Program-made: the position numbers and the translations under genes
DNA from: Gemmatimonadota bacterium
GTDB taxonomy: Bacteria > GCA-2686955
Direction of reading: 5' to 3'
DNA length: 11,782 bases
Assembly (NCBI GenBank): GCA_002686955.1
Contig: NYZA01000040.1
Span: 1-11,782 of the forward strand
Notes under the pieces: model-generated
Databases searched by the model: none
What the model was told of the DNA's origin: nothing
Seen by the model: only the letters and a program-made list of their open reading frames with translations
Shown: in pieces, positions 7,286 to 11,782 of the stretch
Layout: each line of letters starts with the position of its first letter
Position numbering within the stretch: position 1 is the first letter of the stretch

Positions 7286-8620
7286 ATGGCGGGAGAACGC
7301 GACTACAGGCGAGAGAGAAAGCGCTACCTCGATCGGACCGGGCGGCGCGGCAGCCGTACCCCGGGGTTTGCCGGCGACGCATCTCTCGCTAGGCGCGCGC
7401 CACTGATTCGCAACTTGATCTACGCCGCGGTGGCGGTGGGTTTCGCCGTGGTGGCCGTCGGCATCGCCGTTTCGGTCTGGGACCGGATGCACCCGGAGCC
7501 GGAGTGGGTGGCTGCGCCGAAGACCGACGAGGGGCCTTTCAAGGTTGAGGTTTCCGGTGCGGTGGAATCCCCCGGAGAGTATGACGTCGAGCCGAACACT
7601 CTCGTATACGAACTCTTGGCCGAGGCAAGGGTACGAACGTCGGCGGATCTGACTCTGATCGATGTCAACACCCGTGTGACCGGGCCCGCGCGAATCCACG
7701 TTCCCTTCGTCGAGGCCTCGCCTGACTCCGGCCCCTTCATGGGAATCGGTTTGACGGCGGCGGAACACGAGCGGGGGAAGGTCGAGGATCGGCAGCTGGC
7801 GGAGGAGCTCCGGCGCGCACAGGAGTCGGCTCTGGGCAACGCCCCCCCTCCCGCGCTCGATCTGGACCACGTAAACATCCTCTATCTGGGTGTTCCGAAC
7901 GTTTTCTTCCTGGCCGAGATCCAGTCGAAGCGGCGAAGCATGCACCTGATGAATCTGCCCCTCGACACGCGGGTGGCCTTCCCGAATCGGCGCGGCGCCG
8001 ATCGGCTGCGCGACGCCTACTTGTTGGGTGGTGCCCCGCTCTTGATCAATCAGGTCGAGTACGCGACAGAGATCCCAGTGCACGCGTATCTCATACAGGA
8101 GCGCCTGAGCTTCGAAAAGATGGTCGATCTGCTCGGCGGGATTCCGCTCGATGTCAGCCCCGTCCTCGCAGAGGCCCTTGACATTCCCGAGGGGCGGCAG
8201 GTGCTGAATGGGTGGGAGGCCTATCAGTTCATTCTCTTCTTCCGGGAGACGATCTCGGCCGCCGACTACGTTGCCTCGCAGATGGAGCGAATCCATCGTT
8301 GGGTGGAGTTCGCCCACAGCTTCCACGCCCAGACGAGGGAGCTTTCCTGGTTGAAGATGGTTCGTTTGGTTCGGCACGTGGTCTTCGAGACCGAGACGAA
8401 CCTCAAGCTCTCCGACGCGCTGGGGCTGGCCAAGGCGGTTCGCGGCTCAGAGCAGTGGAACATTGCGCTCGACGTTTTGCCGGGGCAGTGGGTTGAGTAC
8501 AAGGGGGTTCAGTACTGGGAGACTCGGCCGGACGACCTGACCTCGAGGGTGCTTTTCGAAGGTATGGGCGAAGAGGCGTTGATACACGGGATGACGCCGC
8601 CTGCTCTGGGAGCTGAGTAG
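7286..8620 (+). CDS. Membrane-anchored SLBB + LytR-CpsA-Psr (LCP) domain protein, apparently degenerate
   Basis: The 444-residue protein has a basic cytoplasmic tail, one membrane helix (about 43-65) and an outside part. Residues about 84-140 look like an SLBB/beta-grasp domain (VEVSGAVESPGEYDV, then LIDVNTRVTGPARIHVP). Residues about 195-345 follow the LCP fold: VNILYLGV, LPLDTRV (224-230), DRLRDAYLLGG (239-249), LVD/LLGGIPLDV and LNGWEAYQFILFFR (307-320). LCP enzymes transfer polyprenyl-linked glycans to the cell wall or surface. Here the usual PRDT arginine is Leu226, the acidic residues after the first strand are absent, and the AYVRFR arginines do not align cleanly, so it may bind rather than transfer. 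It starts 3 bases after the preceding stop. The family call is good; activity is doubtful. Confidence 0.8.
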   Translation: MAGERDYRRERKRYLDRTGRRGSRTPGFAGDASLARRAPLIRNLIYAAVAVGFAVVAVGIAVSVWDRMHPEPEWVAAPKTDEGPFKVEVSGAVESPGEYDVEPNTLVYELLAEARVRTSADLTLIDVNTRVTGPARIHVPFVEASPDSGPFMGIGLTAAEHERGKVEDRQLAEELRRAQESALGNAPPPALDLDHVNILYLGVPNVFFLAEIQSKRRSMHLMNLPLDTRVAFPNRRGADRLRDAYLLGGAPLLINQVEYATEIPVHAYLIQERLSFEKMVDLLGGIPLDVSPVLAEALDIPEGRQVLNGWEAYQFILFFRETISAADYVASQMERIHRWVEFAHSFHAQTRELSWLKMVRLVRHVVFETETNLKLSDALGLAKAVRGSEQWNIALDVLPGQWVEYKGVQYWETRPDDLTSRVLFEGMGEEALIHGMTPPALGAE

Positions 8621-8636
8621 CGGCGGAGATCGGTTC

Positions 8637-9452
8637 TTGCCTCCTCCTCTCAGGCGTCTCTACGACGCGTGTCTAGGGCTTCTCGTTCTCTCGATCGTGG
8701 TCCGACGCGTGCTTCTCGGGGCCGATCTTTCTCTGGAAGGGGGCGCGGTGATCTTCCAGTGGGCGCTCGTCATGGCGCTCACCTTGATTCATGCCCTCGC
8801 GCGTTCCGGCCCGAGGAATGCGATGCTTCTCGGCCTAACGGCTCTCCTACTCTCGCTGGCTGCGGAGTGGCTTGGCGCATCAGCGGGTTGGATCTTCGGA
8901 TCGTACGAGTACAGCGACCTTCTCGGCTATCGGATCGCGGGGCAGGTTCCGGTCTTCATCCCCCTGGCCTGGTATGTTCTGGCGTATCTGTCGGATGCCA
9001 TGACGGAGATGGCGCTCCCCCGATCGGCGGGGGTTGCCGCGCGCGTCCTTTTCGCGGCCCTTGCATTGACCTCCTGGGACTTTCTCTTCGATCCGATCTG
9101 CGTGGCCTTCGGGGCCTGGAGCTGGGTAGGAGGGGGAGCCTATTTCGGATCGATCCCGATCGGCAATTTCATCGGCTGGTACGGCGTCTCCGCCACGATC
9201 TTCGCGACCTACTACTGGCTTCGCGGTCCCCACCGTGACGAGAGAATGCTGGCCGATGATCCGCTACGATACGCGGCGCCGATCTTCATGCATCTTCTGA
9301 CCGCCGCTCTCCTGGTGGTTTTCGCCCTCGACCTCTGCAGGGCTGGAGAGGCGGTCGTGGGTCTCTTGGTGCTGCTGCCCTACCCGGCTCTGGCGGCCGC
9401 CGGATTCCTGTCGCGTCGCCAGTCCCTCCGGGCGAGAGCGGCTGCGGCGTAG
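8637..9452 (+). CDS. cruF: CruF-type carotenoid biosynthesis protein (DUF422), copy 1
   Basis: This 271-residue integral membrane protein belongs to the Caroten_synth/DUF422 family, whose known members (CruF) add water across the terminal double bond of acyclic carotenoids, for example in bacterioruberin or deinoxanthin synthesis. Family marks are AEWLGASAGWIFGSYEY (76-92), the proline-rich VPVFIPLAWYVLAY (104-117) and SWDFLFDP (146-153), with about six or seven hydrophobic segments. The start is TTG, backed by GGAG eight bases upstream (8625-8628). It begins 16 bases after the LCP gene, so it may be read with the motility series. Its last 24 codons and stop lie antisense to the end of the second CruF gene. 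The substrate is inferred from family only. Confidence 0.85.
   Translation: MPPPLRRLYDACLGLLVLSIVVRRVLLGADLSLEGGAVIFQWALVMALTLIHALARSGPRNAMLLGLTALLLSLAAEWLGASAGWIFGSYEYSDLLGYRIAGQVPVFIPLAWYVLAYLSDAMTEMALPRSAGVAARVLFAALALTSWDFLFDPICVAFGAWSWVGGGAYFGSIPIGNFIGWYGVSATIFATYYWLRGPHRDERMLADDPLRYAAPIFMHLLTAALLVVFALDLCRAGEAVVGLLVLLPYPALAAAGFLSRRQSLRARAAAA
9380..9452. other. Symmetric tail-to-tail overlap of two cruF paralogues
   Basis: These 73 bp encode the last 24 residues plus stop of both CruF proteins, on opposite strands. In each protein the segment begins at Pro248-Tyr249. The CTAC formed by the end of the Pro codon and the Tyr codon reads GTAG on the other strand and supplies the partner's TAG stop (at 9380-9383 and again at 9449-9452). 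By hand count 18 of the 36 base pairs that could be palindromic about the centre (9416) are. Transcripts from both sides would be complementary here. Confidence 0.9.
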
Positions 9453-10195
9453 GGCGCGAGCGCGGCACCGCCGGCAAGCCCCGCGCCTGGAAAACCGAGC
9501 TCTATAGTCGCGGCCACATTGTTGATGGCGGCGACGAAGAGTGCCAATGCGGGAAGATGTCGAAACCAGTGCTCGATGTCGGATCTCCGTAGGGCGTCCC
9601 CGGGACGTGCGAGATATGTCGCCACCGAAGCGACGAGCCACCAACTCGGAGCGTTGGTCGCCGGGATTCCGAATATGGTCGCCGTGGCTTCCGGGCTCCA
9701 CGTCCAGCAGTTGTAAGCAACGGCGATCGGATCGATCATCAGATCCCACGACGCCGCCACCGCGCCGACGGCGGCCGCGTGCCAGAGAGCGGGAAGGGAG
9801 CGTCCGAATGCCAGCCCGGCGCAATCGTCCGCCGCGTAGATCATCAAGACCCAGAACACGGGGATCGCAATCGGGACTTCGCCGGGCAGCATCGGCCCGA
9901 GCCGGTCTGTGTACGCGTACTCTCCGAAGAGCCATCCGCTGCGAACGCCGACGATCTCGGCGGTGTAGGCGACCGCGGCCACCGCGACGCAGAATCGTGT
10001 GAATCCGCGTGCCCCCCGGGTTATGAGGCCATGACGAATTCCGAACGCGACGGCGATCAGCAGATAGGTCGCCCGCACCAAGATCGGCACTTCAAGTCCG
10101 AGGTGGTTGCCGGCGCGAAACGCGGCGAGGAAGGCCACGGAGATCAGCGCGAACGCCACTCCCAGTCGACGGTCCGCGCGGAACCTTGCAGTCAA
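9380..10195 (-). CDS. cruF: CruF-type carotenoid biosynthesis protein (DUF422), copy 2
   Basis: This is a second DUF422 membrane protein, also of 271 residues and clearly a diverged paralogue of the convergent gene. It has AEIVGVRSGWLFGEYAY (79-95), GEVPIAIPVFWVLMIY (105-120) and SWDLMIDPIAVAY (149-161), in the same order and spacing as copy 1. The predicted role is hydration or a related modification of an acyclic carotenoid in the inner membrane. The start is TTG at 10195, with GGAAG eight bases upstream, and it overlaps the UbiA-type gene stop by four bases (TTGA), so the two form a coupled operon. Its tail carries PY at residues 248-249, the same positions as in copy 1. Which copy keeps the CruF activity cannot be told; two ends of one carotenoid could be served by separate enzymes. 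Confidence 0.85.
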   Translation of the reverse strand: MTARFRADRRLGVAFALISVAFLAAFRAGNHLGLEVPILVRATYLLIAVAFGIRHGLITRGARGFTRFCVAVAAVAYTAEIVGVRSGWLFGEYAYTDRLGPMLPGEVPIAIPVFWVLMIYAADDCAGLAFGRSLPALWHAAAVGAVAASWDLMIDPIAVAYNCWTWSPEATATIFGIPATNAPSWWLVASVATYLARPGDALRRSDIEHWFRHLPALALFVAAINNVAATIELGFPGAGLAGGAALAPYAAAALARRDWRRDRNPAAARAG

Positions 10196-11187
10196 ACGAA
10201 CGCTTCCAGCAGGAGGATCAGTTGGAAGAAGACGACTCCCATTCGTGTTCCGAAGCGGATGTGGCGCTCAAAAGCGTCGAAGATCGCCTCTTCGTTTCCA
10301 CTCCTGATAGTCCTCCAGGTAGCCGCCCACGTCGCCAGGAGAACCGCGGCGAAGACGATCGCTCCGGCCAGGTACACGGGCCCGAATAGCCCCGGTAGCG
10401 GACCGATTCCGGTGAAGGGGATCGGTAGCAGGAGTAGATAGCCCGCGTAGTAGAGGAGAACAAAGCGCATCGCCCGGTCTCTTCCCTGGCGGATCGGCAG
10501 GGTGCGAAAACCGGCCTCGATGTCACCCGGCATATCACCGATGCAGACCATGATCTCTCGGCCGATCTCCATGACGAAGATTGCGCATGCCAGAGGCAGG
10601 ATCCCCGAACCAGCGGCGGGGTAGAGCTTGAGCGCTCCCCAGAGCGGGATCGCGCCGACTCCGAAGGCAACGATGGCATGCCCCAGGAGCCCGTGCATTT
10701 TGCCGTGGTCGTTGTAGAAGATCCCGGAGGCCACGATCGCGGCGGTCAGCGCACTCATGACCGGATTCCACTCGAGGCCACCTCCCGGTGCGTGATGGAT
10801 CGACGCCACCGCCACCGCGGCGCACATGAAGACGATCCCGGTCCACTTCGCGCTTTGGTGGCCGATCGCACCCCGGGGAAGGGGCTTGTGGGGACGATTC
10901 ACCCGGTCGGAGGGGTAGTCCGTCACGTCGTTGTGGATCATCAGGCCCGAGCTGAGCAATGCGGCGCCGAGCATGAGCTCACAAAGATCGAAGAGCTCCG
11001 GAGCCGGCCAATCGGCCAGTGGTGGATGACCCAGAAAAACCCGTACGTTGAGCGCACCCACGAGCGCCCCGAAAACCGAGATGAAGATGATCAGGGGGCG
11101 ACCGATCTGGATCCAGGCCCAGGCCTTGTCGGCGGCGGAACCCGGCGGGAAGCGCGTCGGATGGGTTGTCGGGTCTCGGGGTGTCAA
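10192..11187 (-). CDS. UbiA-family prenyltransferase (lycopene elongase-like or DGGGP synthase-like)
   Basis: UbiA enzymes move a prenyl chain from its diphosphate to an acceptor inside the membrane. The 331-residue protein has about eight or nine hydrophobic segments and both metal-binding motifs: NDVTDYPSDRVNRP (86-99, with N86, D87, D90 and D94) and CIGDMPGDIEAGFRTLPI (216-232, with D218 and D222). The coupled CruF gene downstream suggests carotenoid work, as in haloarchaea where the UbiA-type lycopene elongase is next to CruF. However, NRPHKPLP and REI...GD..GD....TLPI also resemble archaeal-type geranylgeranylglyceryl-phosphate geranylgeranyltransferase. The start is TTG at 11187 with GGGA six bases upstream; a later start would be far inside the first membrane region. 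Family is firm, substrate open. Confidence 0.87.
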   Translation of the reverse strand: MTPRDPTTHPTRFPPGSAADKAWAWIQIGRPLIIFISVFGALVGALNVRVFLGHPPLADWPAPELFDLCELMLGAALLSSGLMIHNDVTDYPSDRVNRPHKPLPRGAIGHQSAKWTGIVFMCAAVAVASIHHAPGGGLEWNPVMSALTAAIVASGIFYNDHGKMHGLLGHAIVAFGVGAIPLWGALKLYPAAGSGILPLACAIFVMEIGREIMVCIGDMPGDIEAGFRTLPIRQGRDRAMRFVLLYYAGYLLLLPIPFTGIGPLPGLFGPVYLAGAIVFAAVLLATWAATWRTIRSGNEEAIFDAFERHIRFGTRMGVVFFQLILLLEAFV

Positions 11188-11315
11188 TGGCGGTCCCAGG
11201 TATGCCTCCGCCTCGGAGTACCTCGATCAGCATACTCTTTGACAAGTCAGCGGAGCGATCCCTATCCTCCTACGGCGTGTCGCGTTGGTGAGAGACACGG
11301 GCTCTGAGAGGACCG
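11188..11315. promoter_or_regulatory. Divergent intergenic region between the UbiA-type gene and dksA-like gene
   Basis: This 128-bp stretch is the only substantial gap between genes in the window. It must hold the start signals for the leftward UbiA-cruF pair and the rightward dksA-like gene. It has no open reading frame I believe in. On the leftward strand TTGTCA (11245-11240) followed after 17 bases by GGTACT (11222-11217) is a weak promoter candidate that shares its -35 bases with the rightward promoter. Confidence 0.5.
11239..11268 (+). promoter_or_regulatory. Sigma70-like promoter for the dksA-like gene
   Basis: A perfect TTGACA -35 element (11239-11244) is followed after 18 bases by TATCCT (11263-11268), which matches four of six bases of the -10 consensus including the key first T, A and last T. 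Transcription would start near 11275, giving a leader of about 40 bases before the ATG at 11316. No start site has been measured; the call rests on the two hexamers and their position. Confidence 0.55.
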
Positions 11316-11681
11316 ATGGATCGCCCGGGTGATCGACAAGACGATTTGCGAGAGTTGCTCGATCGGCTTCGCCAGGAAACCCTGACGGAGATCGCCGAGC
11401 TCTTGCGCAGCCATCGTCCGGAATCGGTGTCGTTCGATGATACGCGCCCGACCGACTGGGGCGATGAGGTGAGCCGCCACATCGATGACGAGATGGATGC
11501 CGCGCAACTCGAGAGAAAAGGGGAACGGGTGCGCAGAATCGAACATGCGCTCGATCTTCTCGATCGAGGGGCGTACGGGCATTGCGAGAAGTGCCGTGAA
11601 GCGATTCCGATCGCTCGCCTTCGTGCTCTCCCTTTCGCGACCCAATGCGTGGGTTGCCGCGAGTCGAACGAGCTCTTCTAG
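11316..11681 (+). CDS. dksA: DksA/TraR-family zinc-finger protein
   Basis: The 121-residue protein has an N-terminal helical hairpin and a C-terminal four-cysteine zinc finger, C90-x2-C93-x17-C111-x2-C114, in the typical YGHCEKC...I...RL.ALPFATQCVGC setting. DksA proteins enter the RNA polymerase secondary channel and, often with ppGpp, reset transcription during the stringent response. The acidic coiled-coil tip that matters for this appears as D47-W-G-D50, matching the DxxD of E. coli DksA, though the following Ala is replaced by Val. It is shorter than E. coli DksA (151) and nearer the short DksA-like proteins. The ATG has GAGAGG a few bases upstream. It is read alone from its own promoter. 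Whether it is the main DksA or an accessory paralogue cannot be judged here. Confidence 0.9.
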   Translation: MDRPGDRQDDLRELLDRLRQETLTEIAELLRSHRPESVSFDDTRPTDWGDEVSRHIDDEMDAAQLERKGERVRRIEHALDLLDRGAYGHCEKCREAIPIARLRALPFATQCVGCRESNELF

Positions 11682-11703
11682 CCCGCATATCTCACCAACT
11701 TTC

Positions 11704-11737
11704 TGCTGTGGCGGCGCATCTCCGCCCCCTGGCAGCA
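11704..11737 (+). terminator. Possible hairpin terminator after the dksA-like gene
   Basis: Downstream of the dksA-like stop, GGCGG (11710-11714) pairs with CCGCC (11722-11726) around a 7-base loop, and TGCTG (11704-11708) pairs with CAGCA (11733-11737) outside an uneven bulge. A pyrimidine-rich stretch (CTTCCCCCCGTTT) follows, but there is no proper U-tract. The position fits a terminator; the structure is imperfect. The remaining bases to the window end show no gene. Confidence 0.25.
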
Positions 11738-11782
11738 CTTCCCCCCGTTTCGCTTGGTGCGACGTGCAACCATCACGCCTCC

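Noticed and set aside
7235-8377. A 380-codon open frame on the - strand opposite the LCP gene
   Set aside because: The + strand frame has a membrane helix, SLBB and LCP motifs; the antisense product is His/Arg/Gly-rich without a recognisable domain and is expected by chance in GC-rich DNA.
9453-9487. A GC-rich stem (GGCGCG with CGCGCC) just after the cruF copy 1 stop as a terminator
   Set aside because: The loop is large, no U-tract follows, and the bases are coding sequence of cruF copy 2.
9779-10441. Open frames on the + strand opposite cruF copy 2 and the UbiA-type gene (also 10678-11307)
   Set aside because: The products are charged and low-complexity, while the - strand shows DUF422 and UbiA motifs with coupled starts.
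1-11782. tRNA or rRNA genes, CRISPR arrays, transposase genes or phage attachment sites
   Set aside because: I looked for them and saw no supporting sequence; almost all of the window is accounted for by protein genes.

Overview
The window is GC-rich bacterial DNA packed with genes on both strands, with almost no non-coding sequence. It holds ten genes that I can support. Seven lie head to tail on the + strand (flbD, motA, motB, a 1310-residue exported FG-GAP/Ig protein, a PorV-like outer-membrane protein with coiled coil and TPR, an LCP-family membrane protein, and a CruF-type carotenoid protein). Two lie on the - strand (a UbiA-type prenyltransferase and a second CruF-type protein) and converge on the + strand series. 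A DksA/TraR zinc-finger gene then runs outward on the + strand. The lineage is inferred, not proven. FlbD-MotA-MotB marks a flagellated bacterium. The PorV-like barrel next to a large secreted protein ending in an FlgD-like Ig domain is typical of the FCB superphylum and related uncultured phyla (for example Eisenbacteria, Krumholzibacteriota or Latescibacteria type organisms). Four of the ten genes start with GTG or TTG.

Region 1 (19-1734) is the end of a flagellar operon: the small FlbD/SwrD protein and the proton- or sodium-driven stator pair MotA/MotB. Region 2 (1731-7282) is joined to motB by a GTGA stop/start overlap. It encodes a surface protein made of a seven-bladed FG-GAP propeller, several Ig-like modules and an FlgD-like C-terminal domain, and then, through an ATGA overlap, a PorV-like barrel fused to a periplasmic coiled coil and TPRs. 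The arrangement suggests an export or anchoring pair co-expressed with the motor. Region 3 (7286-8620) is an SLBB-plus-LCP membrane protein whose LCP part seems to lack the usual catalytic residues.

Region 4 (8637-11187) is an isoprenoid/carotenoid segment. Two CruF paralogues, both 271 residues, meet tail to tail and overlap by 73 bp, exactly over their homologous C-terminal tails. The conserved Pro-Tyr codons of each gene form the other gene's stop codon. The UbiA-type prenyltransferase is coupled to the second cruF by a TTGA overlap; together they suggest a modified acyclic carotenoid (C40 hydroxylated or C50), although the UbiA motifs also resemble the archaeal-type ether-lipid enzyme DGGGP synthase.

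Region 5 (11188-11782) is a 128-bp divergent intergenic region with a clear sigma70-like promoter for the dksA-like gene, whose -35 element can also be read on the other strand toward the prenyltransferase gene, then the dksA-like gene and a short tail with a possible hairpin. The observations most worth a second look are the symmetric cruF overlap, the stator-linked secreted protein/PorV-TPR pair, the apparently dead LCP domain, an 18-bp perfect inverted repeat inside the big FG-GAP gene, and a 20-bp perfect palindrome just ahead of motA.
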